This document shows positions 46,369 to 58,000 of a DNA stretch of 64,000 bases, one piece after another. A program made the position numbers and the translations under genes. The stretch is from Acanthosoma haemorrhoidale (lineage: Eukaryota > Arthropoda > Insecta > Hemiptera > Acanthosomatidae). Under the pieces are notes generated by a model that saw only the letters and a list, made by a program, of their open reading frames with translations, searched no databases and was not told the DNA's origin. Numbering within the stretch: the first letter of the stretch is position 1; each line of letters opens with the position of its first letter. Location: the NCBI GenBank assembly GCA_930367205.1, contig OV884011.1:37523754-37587753 (forward strand), written 5' to 3'.

Positions 46369-49300
46369 TCAGTTGATGGTGTAGTGTTTGCCAGTGCTTC
46401 CCTTGTATACGTTGGTCATGATGGCGGTGTTGATTATATCGGTTCCGAGGAAATAATCCATAGCTACAATGTTGGCCTGGTCCCACCAACGCTCTCTGCA
46501 CCAGTCGGTGAGGTTCCTGTTGACAAGGCTAGCCATGTTACGCAGACTGCCCTTAGGGTTGAAGAGGAGATCAAGTGGGCCTGGAGTCAGTTGTGCCATG
46601 GCTGCCCACGGTCCTCGCCCTGGTTCGTGCAAGCTGTCGTTGACCATACACTGCTCCAGGTATTCATAGAGTCTGTCAACTGACTGCTTGTTGCCCCACA
46701 GTTGTCTGATTGGCGGCCAGAGCCAATCATGTTCTGCAACAATATCATTATTTAATATTAAATATTAATTTTTATATACTGAGCAAATAACCCATTCAAT
46801 TTTTTAAAAATCATCTGCTCTAACCTCGACAGTCTAAAACTGCGTATATTTAGTATAATTGATAATGTTGAAATCCACTATGTTCTAAAAATTCCATCCA
46901 CTTTTTTGATGCTGCTTTCATTTTTACATTTAAAAATGAACAGAAACACCATGAAGCAATGTAAAAATAAAAAAAGAAATCCAGTCTACTGAAATTTATC
47001 ACACAATTAAGGGTTTTGTTACTGATGCAAAAACAATAATTAAATGATTAGAAACATTATAGGTAATAATCCGAAAAAATCAATTCAACTGTGATGAAAA
47101 TCATAATTAAGGGTTTTGTTACAGCTGTAAAAACAATTTTAATGACTTAGTCACAAATTAAAGTCCCAACAAAAATTTCATATTACTAATCAAGGTGTCG
47201 ACATCTTCAATTTAATATAATAGGATAATATTTATTTTTTAATTATAAGTAATTCAATGATTAATGATGACCGTTCACTAGTTTTCATTGGGTCACTTAT
47301 TTGTAGCATCCATTGGATAGTTCAAAGACAGAGGGCATTATAAAAAATTGCAAGGAATAATTTCCTGGGCTGACTGTTAGCTTTTTTAAAAGAAACCTCC
47401 AGCCTGGAGGTCCTAAATAATGGGAAAGTACCAGAAAAAAAATAAGTTGTAGCATAGTAACAATATAAATGTTGTAGCAGCAAATTTTCCAAAACAAAAA
47501 GGAAGAATCTGATAAAATCTTGTTTACACTGTATGTTGAAAAAAACTTTCCACTTTACATAAAAATGTATGTGTAGAATCCTAACAGTTTTGCCAATAAA
47601 TTCAATGAAAAAACAAAAAGAAAGTTACTTATTGTTAAATACCATTTGCCACTGTATTATCTCCATAAGATATAATTATCCTTTTATCTTGGTCCCAAAT
47701 GGAACTGAGAGTTGGAACATAATCTTTCTTATAAGGTAGGGCGTATTCTTTCAATTCCTTCTTGAGGAGTTTCACAAGTTGCTCATGTCGCGACGGGCGT
47801 CCTGTAAATCCCAACGGGAACCGATGCAAATCCAAAATAATAATTTCTTCTTTAGTTTTCTTTAAAAATTGTTTTAAATCTTCCAAAAGCGGGATAAGTT
47901 TTCTAACTTTTATCAAGTCATGATTGATCCAGAAACTGAAAAGGTAATAAATAATGCAGTTAATTCAATTATTGTCATAATTATCCTTAGAAAATAATTA
48001 CATTCTTTATCGGAAAGCTTAATAGCAATTTATTGCAGAGCTCTAGGGGATTTCAGTCTGTTTTATGATAGTGATAATAAAAATAACTAAATTTAATTGA
48101 AATTTATACCTGAATTGTATAATGTATATTTTTTAGTTAAAAGATATTTAAAGTTATGATCCCCCCCCCCATGGTTAAAGGCACAATAGAGATGGAAACA
48201 TAAAAATAATTTCAAAAAATAAAATTATGGGAGCAAACAATAGAAATTATATATTTAATGTCATTTGACTTGATTTCAATTTGTATTTTTTGGTCAATAT
48301 TTTAACTATTCCCAATGGCTTTATTTATTTCCCAAAAAGGCAATTTACAGTTATCAAGGTACACAAATGAAATGATTAATTTTTTATTAAAACAATAAGT
48401 AGTTGTTTTTTTTTACTATACATAACTATAGTCCAAATGAGCACTGAAACATATTAAAATTATTAATCAGGACGTCTAATTTCAAAATTGACATCCTACT
48501 CAATTGAATTGAAAAATATTTACTTCTATTTATTAATGACACTTTACTGTTTTTCATGGAGCTGGTTTTAGTTTTAGCATCGTCGAGGAAAAGAACTACC
48601 ATGAAAAATATCCCTTTTTAAAAAACACAGGTTGAATTCAAGTTGTGAACACAATTTCTATAGCAGTTTTAATGACTTTTATTTATCATAGTTGGCGAAA
48701 TCAAAAAAAAAATTATATATTGCTAATCAGGATGGGGAAATCTTTAACTTGATACCCTTCTCAAAATCACTGACAAATATTGTTTTATACCAACCAATTA
48801 ATTATATGTTATGGAGATGGGTAAACTTTACATATCTTCCTTGCATTAAATGGGGCCTCCATGTAAAATTTTATGCCGTGAACTGGAATAGGGGACTTGC
48901 AAAGACCAGACAGATACAATGGTGAAAACAAAAGAGTTTAGGGTTTTGAAAAATTTGTAATAATAAGAAGAAATTAGTGAGGCTAATAGCTAATGAGCAT
49001 AACTTCTTTTATTTACCTGTTGTCATCCTCTGGGGTATCGGAACCGTCTTTTTTCTGGGAGTAGTATCCAACCCTCAAGTCAAGATATCTCACTCCATAG
49101 ACGAGCTGCTGCCAGAGGCTCTGGTCCTGTGTGATAATGTACCTTCCCGAGATGTCCCTCTGGCCACGGGTCTCGACTCGGCGGTAGCTCCCAGAGTTGT
49201 GTGTCCCAGGGATAAACAGTGACGTTATCTCAGAGTTTTCTAAAGACAATCTTTCCAAATATCCGTCAATATCACTCAAAAGTAAAATGAATTATATTTT

Positions 49301-51676
49301 ATTTACTGTTTTAAAATATTTATAGCCTGGTCAGTGTTCATCCAGCCTCATTAGGAAAAATGAGTAGTCAACTGAATAAAGAAGTTTCAAATCCAGTTGA
49401 GAAGTAACAGTATAGCGCTAACCAGACTATAGTTCGTCAGACCACCTTCGATCAGCTTTACCTTTTCATGAGGTAATAATGACCCTGGCTTTATTTTTTA
49501 TTGTAAACATTTGTGTTATGGGAAGGGTATTGGGTAAAAAACTGTGATGAAAAAAAAATTGTAACATGATCAAAGATGGACTCATGGCTGTTAAACTTTT
49601 GTTAAAAATATTTTATATAGTAAGCTGAATTAATTAATATATCATAGTGATATAGGTTCAGTAAGATTAAAATAAGAAAAAATTAAATATAAAAGAAGTT
49701 TAATAGGGGAACCACTACTTCATTAGAAATTGTTAAAATAGTGAATCAGACATGAAGTAACCAGGTTGGCTTTAAAGAGATTCATTCAGGAGGTCATGGG
49801 GGTAGCTTAAAGAAGGAAGTGAATCATAGTGAATTATCTGGATTTGAGGAGGCAAAAGTCAGTGGTTAGAAGACCATGGGTTTGTTTATGACGAGTTGTT
49901 GATCCAGTCAGTAAATAAATATATGATAATAGTGAAGAGAAAAGCTTTTAAACAAGAACAAAGAAGAAAGTAAAATTTAATTAAACTGACATTTTAAAAT
50001 ATGAATCAAATTTATAGGAGGTGAAATATAGATTTTTTCTATATATTCAATTGTGTAAATGAAAAGAAAAGCATATTTTTTTTTTAATGTTTCCTCATTT
50101 GAAAAATTGTTTCTCATAATTTTATTTTTTAGAAAGTAATTATAGTAAATTTCAGTCTTCATATTAAATTTTGAAATGGAAATGTCCCCTGATTTGAATG
50201 AAAAGTGAACATTTGATTTATAAACCTTTTCATATGAATGCAAAAAAAGTTTTTTTTATATAACTAATGAATCAAACTTTGATTTACCCCGCTCAGAATC
50301 ATATTTGTTTTGTTTTATGTAGATTAATATATATGTTAAATTTATTTTAAATACCTGTTGTCTTGCATCCAAGTTGGTCTAATTTTGAGGCAGTCAGTGT
50401 ACACCAGCTCCTTGTCTTTGTAGGCGAGTACCCACATGTTTAAGCAGTGGTCACCAGGAACTGGAAGTTCTTTAAAATCCTTCTCCCATCCACCAGGGAA
50501 TTTCGGATCTCCCAAAGATATATTTGTTGTGACAAAACAATCAGGATAGATAAGTGTTTTAAACTGGAAAACTATGAATTAAATAATGTCATTAATTCAT
50601 ACTTCTATAATTAAAAATAATAGAAAAGAGATAATCCTCTTTTTAAAGCACAACCTTCACTGTAGAAAAAAAAAGTCAAGTCAATTGTGATGCATCGCGC
50701 AATTAAAGGTTTCTTTATGGATAATGATTAATTAATGACCCTTCATTATTTTTATTTTAGCACCATCTGCGCATCAAATGAGACTGCCATGGAAAATATC
50801 ATACCTCTAAAAAAATCACCTGCTGAGTTAAAGTTTTGAATACGATTTTAATAACTTTATGTGATTAAAATTTAAAAAACAAATCATATTATTAATCAGG
50901 ACAGGATCTTTAATTTGATGTCACACTCAATATTGTAGAAAAATATTTACTTTATGAGTATTTAAATAATTAATTTTGGTTACGTATTTGTGAACTGTAA
51001 TTACTCAGATATTAAAATTGTGTTTGTAACTTTAACTCAATCAATGAGCATTGCATCGATGAATTTAGAGAATTGAAATTTTGCATTGTAGTTCCATTCT
51101 ATTTGATGACATGAAAGGGGTTTTGAATATATATGTAATAAATATAATTCAATAAGTCATAGGGAATCAATCAAGAGGGAGTATTAGTAAAATCTTCAAA
51201 ACCATTAATTCTGTGATATTGCACAAATTATTTCATGTTGTAACCTCCATATAAAATTTCATGTTTCTAGGCACTTATGTAAAAATAAAGCAATGAAACC
51301 CTAGAAACTAAAAAATAATAAATAAAATAATTCTACTCAATTTCAGTCAGCATATTAAATTTTGAAAAGGAAAAATTCCTTGGAAATGCCCCTTCAGCTG
51401 TGATTTGAATGAAAAGTGAATATTTGATTTATAAACCTTTTCGTATGAATGAAAAAAAGTATTTTTTATATAACTAATAAATCAAACTTGGATTACCTGG
51501 CTCAGATTTAAATTTGGGGTCTATGTTGTATAGTTCAATATTATCGACAGAGTCATTCACCCAGTGGATCTGCACCTCTCGCTCGATGAGTTTTGTACTG
51601 TGAGTAGTTTCTCTATAAAGTGGAGACAGTGTCAGGAAGACAGGGGCAAAGTCTGGTTTGCTCAAGCTACACAAAC
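46369..51676 (-). CDS. PI-PLC X domain-containing protein, 5' exon(s) not found
   Basis: A member of the small eukaryotic family with only the X half of phosphatidylinositol-specific phospholipase C. Five exons (51497-51676, 50355-50571, 49017-49274, 47643-47935, 46369-46733) join in phase to 437 codons including the stop. The N-terminal half (LSPLYRE, NIELYNIDP, WVLAYKDKELVYTD) resembles the beta-sandwich region found before the X domain in insect members. The X domain shows FIPGTHNSGSY (first catalytic-type His), GVRYLDLRVGYY, FWINHD (second His position), EEIIILDLHRFPLGF and SSIWDQDKRIIISYGDN. The C-terminus is WWDQANIVAMDYFLGTDI...TGKHYTIN. The first exon shown begins in phase 1 at GLCSLSKP, so at least one upstream exon, probably with a signal peptide, lies between 51677 and about 55000 but could not be picked out. 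Substrate and catalysis are not proven for this family in general. Confidence 0.85.
46975..47330 (+). repeat. R1 repeat fragments
   Basis: CACACAATTAAGGGTTTTG (about 47003) and AATTAAGGGTTTTGTTACAG (about 47105) are two copies of the R1 start, followed by TAATCAAGGTGTCGACATC. Lies in a PI-PLC gene intron. Confidence 0.45.
48470..48930 (+). repeat. R1 repeat copy
   Basis: Contains AATCAGGACGTCTAATTTC, CATGGAGCTGGTTTTAGTTT, CATGAAAAATATCCC, CTTTAACTTGATACCC, GGGGCCTCCATGTAAAATTT and GGGGACTTGCAAAGACC. The last pieces also occur reversed at 63290-63410. Lies in a PI-PLC gene intron. Confidence 0.6.
50670..51290 (+). repeat. R1 repeat copy
   Basis: Contains CAATTGTGATGCATCGCGC, GACCCTTCATTATTTTTATT, CTGCGCATCAAATGAGAC, TCTTTAATTTGATG and AACCTCCATATAAAATTTC, in family order. 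Lies in a PI-PLC gene intron. Confidence 0.6.
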
Positions 51677-52439
51677 CTGAAAACATGGTAAAATTAATCA
51701 AAGCACCAAATTAATTATAATTCCTCTAAGTAACAGTCTAAGTGCTAATTCTTTGACAGTACCCAAGTTGAGTAAAAATGCCACAAAAACAAAAGCAACT
51801 ATCCTGTTGGATTTTCATAATATACATTATCTCTTGTCAAAAGTTACATTAAGGAAATTTACATGTACTTAATAGGATACAAAATTTCTAATCCAATTGT
51901 TATGGATCTCTGTTATATTATGTGCAGGTACATGTGAATATCTGGGCACATTGGTTTGGCAGGACGGTAGAATAGATTTGTAAATCGGTAATAGGGAATG
52001 AAAAGTAAATGGATTTTTTTTTTTTCTAAACCCTTGAATTTATTTACAATTTTACAAATTTCAATTTACAATTTCTCCTCTTACTGCAATGCGCTGATGC
52101 ATTCGAAGGAGGGTAGGATTACAATAACAGAATCATTTTGAAGTAAATTAACAATGTAATGTGGAAATGAGCAAACAGTTTTTTTTTTTGTCTTTTTTTT
52201 TTAATTTCAAAACCTCATACAAAAAATATGTAATGTACAAAAAGAAATAATACAATAATGGAGATACAATTTTCTCCTCTTCCTGCATTTACATGCATTT
52301 GGAGGAGTGCATAATATAATAGATTTGTGTTGCGGTTAAAAGTACTTAGTCTCATATTCAACACTAGGTGATGAGGCTCACCTTCTATTTGTCACCGTGC
52401 AAACGGAGTGCATTGGCACATTAATAACACTCTCATTGG

Positions 52440-52720
52440 TGAAAAAGAGACTACAATAGGTAACAAGCAAGACATATTTAAAATTAGATTCTTTTCTACT
52501 ATGATGCATGGATCAGTCTTAGAGGTACACTTCAGCTGAGTAGCGACAATAGAGATGCAGTTCTTCAGGAGAATAATGGGGGAAAATGCAGAGATTGTGC
52601 CTGGACTGAGTTAAAGGAGGTGTCTGTGAAAGCAAAGGTTGAGTTGTGTCAACTGAGATAGTTGGGGCATGTGTGCAAAGTGCTGGAAACCTAGCCAGGG
52701 GTCTGGAGATAGGTTGATAG
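52440..52720 (+). pseudogene. LINE C-terminal remnant
   Basis: Broken frames read RRIMGENAEIVPG and VELCQLR.LGHVCK, resembling the RRI...RWLGHV region past the reverse transcriptase in many LINEs. Short and damaged; moderate support only. Confidence 0.35.
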
Positions 52721-52727
52721 ACCCGGT

Positions 52728-52895
52728 TTTATATATTGTAATGATATATTTATTATTAATTAAATTTATTTATTAGAATTAAGGTCATTTTAAGGAAGTA
52801 AGTTTTCTGTTGAATAATATGTGTAGAAATAGTATTTTAGGCTTAACCGGGTACCATGGTTACCTTTTGGAAAAACCAGGTTGGAGACCACAAGT
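52728..52895. repeat. Interspersed repeat R3, copy 2
   Basis: Matches 33168-33345 in ordered segments (AATTAAATTTATTTATTAGA, AATATGTGTAGAAATA, TTTTAGG, GAGACCACA). Follows a LINE-like scrap. Confidence 0.45.
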
Positions 52896-52984
52896 TTTAG
52901 ACTAGAGATTAGAAGCCACCAGGAATGACGAAACCAACACATCTCCCAACAACAAAGAATATACTATGTTATTGTAAGTCATTG

Positions 52985-53210
52985 TTTATATTAAGTATCT
53001 ATTATTTAAATTATACACAAATTCCTTTAGAGAATTGTGTCAATATGGAACATTTGAAATAGATAACAATTATGCACTAGAACCATGGGCACCACCCTGA
53101 TAACATATTAAATTAACTATTATTCATTATTAACTTATTATATTATTAAATCCACATGAACAAGAAAGTAAAAATATTAGCAAAGTTGGTTATCGTGATA
53201 AAAAAAATAT
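52985..53210. repeat. Interspersed repeat family R2, copy 3
   Basis: Shares TTTAAATTATACACAAATTC, AACATTTGAAATAGATAA, ATTATGCACTAGAACCAT and the AAGAAAGTAAAAATATTAGC tail with copy 1. Confidence 0.6.
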
Positions 53211-53789
53211 ATATAGTCAATATCTGTAAATGTGACAAACTAACGTTGATAGAGAAAGTGGACTGAGACAGTTGCTTAAAGTTAAGAAGAAATGAAAGAA
53301 TAAGGACCTCTTGTTGAAGCACCAAGTTAGCCAACTGCACTGAGAACTACCAATTGGAACTGTGGATGAGTTGGCAAAATACATCTAAATGCTTAAAGAA
53401 ATTTATCTCTAGTATCATTTACATCCTAGTATAATCAAACTATTATACATAAAGAAAACAGTTATAATTAAATTATCATAAAACCTGTTTGTGCGCTGTT
53501 AATAATTAGAAACTCTATATTTGTAAGTTGGTTTTCTCTCCTTACTAAAATGAATACTCAATCACAAATTTAGATGAGATTTGTGCATGATTTTAAAGGG
53601 ATAACAATAGATATGGAATGAAGATAATACTTTCAAAAGGATTAATTTGGTTTAAATGCAACTTAAGATATTATATTCTTTTATAGATAATGTTTTAATG
53701 ATAAAAGTACTAAAAAAAAATAAGCTTGCCGTATGAGAAGAATATTGTAACAAAGGCACAAAATAAACATTGTGTGCGTAACATCTCAA

Positions 53790-53940
53790 GAATAAACATA
53801 GATTGTAAGCCAACAAACAACGATGGTCATACACCTCTGTAATCCATACTAACTGGATAATTGGTTCTATCCTTTCTGGGGGTAACTGTTTGATATTGGC
53901 CGTTATCCTTCTCCCTCCATCTAATAGTCTCTCTAAATAA
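53790..53940 (-). pseudogene. Possible GINS1 (Psf1)-like fragment
   Basis: A minus-strand reading RIEPIIQLVWITEVYDHR followed by CLLAY resembles the IQLRH...RCLLAYLYNR stretch of the replication protein Psf1, with the same ten-residue spacing between IQ and RCLLAY. Similarity stops right after CLLAY. The surrounding ORF (53652-54056) is otherwise Phe/Ile/Tyr-rich chance sequence. Weak; it could be coincidence. Confidence 0.22.
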
Positions 53941-55015
53941 ATTATATGTACATATATATTTGCATTTATGTAGAAAATACATGGTAAGGAAAAGGAAAAT
54001 AAATAAATTAATTTAAGAAAATCTAATGTATACATTTTATAAATATATTTATTCATCTTTTTTTATTAAGATATATTCATAATGCTATAATATTAAATAT
54101 TTTAAAAAGACATATTCTTATAAATTACTTGAACTAAAGAGGTAGATAAGGTTTTAATCAGTTATAAGTGTGTACTTTTTACAAAGAAAAAGCACAGTAG
54201 AGAAATATATCCATGCAGTTTGATTTCTAACATGTACATCAGTTAAAAACCTATAAGGTATATTTTATCCCTGAGAAATTAATAACACAAACAAACATAA
54301 CAAAGAAACTAAATCAAACCATGCAAAGTATACTTAAACATACAAAAAACATGTGAAAACAGTCAATCAAAGGTACATAATGATGTTGAATATATACTTT
54401 TTTAATCTTAAACTTACTATTTTAAATCTCTTTATCAAGTTTGTACAGTTTAATCACAGATAAATAATTAAATACAATTAACTAGCTAAAAATAACCTGT
54501 CTACAATATATTTGTACTCAAAAGACAGAATTGCTATTATTTTGGCAAGGTCTGTCGGCCTGTTTTAAACAAGGAATTTTTCTATGATGTTGACATATAA
54601 ATAGTAGGATACTGTAAAGCATGTTTTATAGGCTGATAAAAATTGTCTTTATGTTGTTCATGAAAACCTTTTTGCAAATCAGTATTAATGTATCAGTTTC
54701 AATTTTAGACAAAATTAACAATGTGTAAGAATGTGATTTAATGTCAAATAAGATAACTGAATTCATGATTTTAAGTCCAGTCCTAAGGACCAAAATGTTT
54801 ATCAAATTGCATTGTAAAAAAAAGTAATATATCAAAATCGTACACAGTAATTAAATTTATAGAAAACTATGATTTATATTAAGAAATCAAGGTGTAAATT
54901 TTGATTCACACATTGGAAGATTAAGACCCAGACAAACAGACCTTGTTAACTTAAAATTATTATTATTATGGTTAACTATTACGAGGTACACTGGTCACAT
55001 TTACTCATCCCCTAG

Positions 55016-58000
55016 TTACTTTCGAGCCTGCTGGGTGAGTAGGTTCAGCAGTTCTTTGTGGTCCATGTTGTTCAACGTCTGAATATCCATGCCAAGGGCG
55101 TTGGCCACACTCTTCATATCCAAACCGATCGACTTGAGAAGTTCAATAAAATCCATTTCTTCGCCTAAAAATAAATATTGATTAAAAATCATTTTTACAC
55201 TAGTTACAATACTTTAAACGCTAGATAAATATATTTTCCAGTTACCTGTGAATGGATTGTGAAGTTTCGGACAAGAAAGGTTACATTGCGGCCAGGAACA
55301 TCTCTCTACCAGTTTTCTATTACAGCTCCTTTCTGCCTGCCTTGATGGTCTCATCTTATCTCTCTTATGAAGCGTAGCATTTTTACCTGTAATATCCACA
55401 AGTAAATGTGATTAATTCATCAGAAAAAAATTACAACATTAAACCATGACAAATAGACTAAAACAGTGGGGGTCAGCCAAATCGTCCAACAATCAAAAAT
55501 TATAGTTCCTTCCATCAAGGATCCTTCAAAAAATCATCAATGGCCTTTCTATGTCTCCAATTACACTTCCCGCTCTCATTTCTCACTTTTGTGGGTTTCT
55601 CACAGATTTGTCTTTGGGACTATGTGGCTCTTCCCGTCTTTCACTATACAGTATTTCTTTGCCTCATTCCTTTTCCAAACCATCAATTCTCAGCATCCTC
55701 CTCATATATTCAATATTTTACAGTTCAAATCATCAGTCTACTACCGGAACACAAGATCCCATCTTTCTGTCCTTTATACTCTTACCCACAAAGCGGCAGC
55801 ATCCTTTTTTCCTCATTCGCTCCATTACACTCTGGAATTCTCTACCTTCCAATTCCAACACCTCCTGACAGATGCTAGCTACTTTGGGAACAATTTAGTT
55901 ATTATGTTATATTTTCATGCTTGTATTTTTTTTCACTATTGTAAATTTAGTTGACTTGTACTTTTTTTATCAATCTAATGATTTTCATTAGATAGGGTTT
56001 TATATATTGTTGTTTTTTTGCATATATTATTGATTTATGTGGATATATATGTTGTTATGTGGATCCGTCTATGATTAAAGTGACTAAATGCACTTTTTTT
56101 TCTTACAGAGGCTCACTTTATTTTACATTGTTGTTCTTAATTATATTGTATAATTAATAAAAATGGTGTCTCCACATGGCAAGAATTTGTAAGTCCTTGT
56201 CACACACAAAAAATAAAATCAGGTTTTATAATATAATAAAACAAAATTGTTGAGGATTTACCTATTGCATTTAATTTATTTATTCTTTAAAATTCTCAGG
56301 TTGGATTCGAACATGCTTAACACTCATAATTTACACATGTGTCCCTGGATTTGCTTGTTGATATGAAAATTCTTCTACCGGTTTTGATGTTCTGCTCCAT
56401 GATCCTCAACATTCTTCAGGAATATATGACAGAAGCTTCTCACATCTCGATCCTTCAGCCATTCCCTGCAGGGTAAGACTACCTCACGCTCGCCTCATCA
56501 ATGCCTTGTGATCACTCAGATCCCAGATACAGATAGAGGGTGAGTCTTTCCAACCTCTTACTTTTATAGCTGGTTCCCCATCAGCAATGTTCATGGTGTA
56601 ACCATAGTTTTTAAAGGTACCATTTTCCTCTACATCACAGGTTTTTCCCACGCGTGGTCAATTTCACAAGGAGTGGGTTCTACTTTTACTTGTAATCCTA
56701 ATTCATCAAACTAACTAAAATAATGAATGAAGTGTGGCAGCAAGCTCTTCATGACATATACCACAGATTTAATTTAATTGTTATTTAAACCTGAATACGA
56801 GAATAAAGTGTTTAAAAAACAAGGCAATATAAAAACATTAAATCAAAAATAAACATTGCAAGGTATATTAGTTATATGGTTAATTAGTTAAAGAATTTAT
56901 CAATGTTTTGAGTTCAAATCCCTAGACATATGGTGTATTTTTTCAATTGCAGTTTCAAAATTAGGAACTTTACGTTTAGGTACTTTACTTTACGTTAAGG
57001 TACGACTTTTAAGGGGGTAATTTGTTTTTTTTTACACTAGAAGGCCTAAATAGTTTTTTTTCAGGGTTTAAACTGATTTTTTAGTTCTTTTAAATTTTTT
57101 TTCACATTTACTACAAGCAGGTATACCTTGAAGAAAGGAAAAGGGACATTTGACCCTCTAAATAAAAACAATCTTTCCTTTCTTTAAAAAAGCTTTTAAG
57201 TCTATTGGATTTAATACTATTTCTTTTAAATCTATAATTGACTCTTTTGTTATGTGTTTCCGGAATTCCAGGCAATGAAGTTGTGCTTTTTTACCTTGAG
57301 TCCCCCACTACTAAATAGTTATCTAGAAAAATACCAATCACTTATTTTTTCCCTTTAAGTTGGTATTTAGTTTTGTTAGAGTAAAGATCAATATGAGTAA
57401 AAATATGTATTACTCGCTGAGTTGCAGGAAATGGATGAAGAAACGACTGAAGATGACATTGTTTCTGAAGAAGCAGGTGATATAAATCAATCATCGTATC
57501 GACACTCATCGTATATTACAGATGTGGCTCATGTTGGGACTAAATGGACGGAAATTTTGGCTGGTTTGTTACAAGGTAGGTGCTCCCAACAAAATATTAC
57601 ATTGATGAACCATCAAATATTTGAGTAAAATGGAAAAAAAAATGATTGCCAAAAATATGGTGCAAAAATGCACATGTGCGTAAATAATTATTTTTATAAT
57701 AATTACTGTTCAATTTTAAATTTAATGTTTTACCATATAAAAATTTTAAATTCCATTTGTTTTCTGTTTATAAATAATACAAATTTTGTTTTTCTATGTA
57801 TTTTTAAAAATAATTCTTTTAACCTTAACTATTAAATCTCCTCATTTATTATACAGAACAATAGTAGAAAAAATAATAAAATCAAACTGAGAATAAAGAG
57901 CATAAAAAAATGGGGGCGGGGCCCAGTCTTGTCCTTCTAGGTGGACAAATTTTCCCATCCTTCTAGTGTATGTATTAGTTTTTTGGGTGTAAATTAATTG

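Noticed and set aside
46384..46683. Plus-strand ORFs opposite the PI-PLC last exon
   Set aside because: They are shadows of the minus-strand coding exon, whose protein is clearly conserved.
55466..55954. Plus-strand ORF of 162 codons
   Set aside because: The three overlapping frames come from a LINE remnant; only the RSITLWNSLP piece is meaningful.
57422..57628. Plus-strand frame MQEMDEETTEDDIVSEE...
   Set aside because: It has an acceptor-like start and acidic sequence, but no recognised domain, no partner exon, and it lies inside a Notum intron on the other strand.
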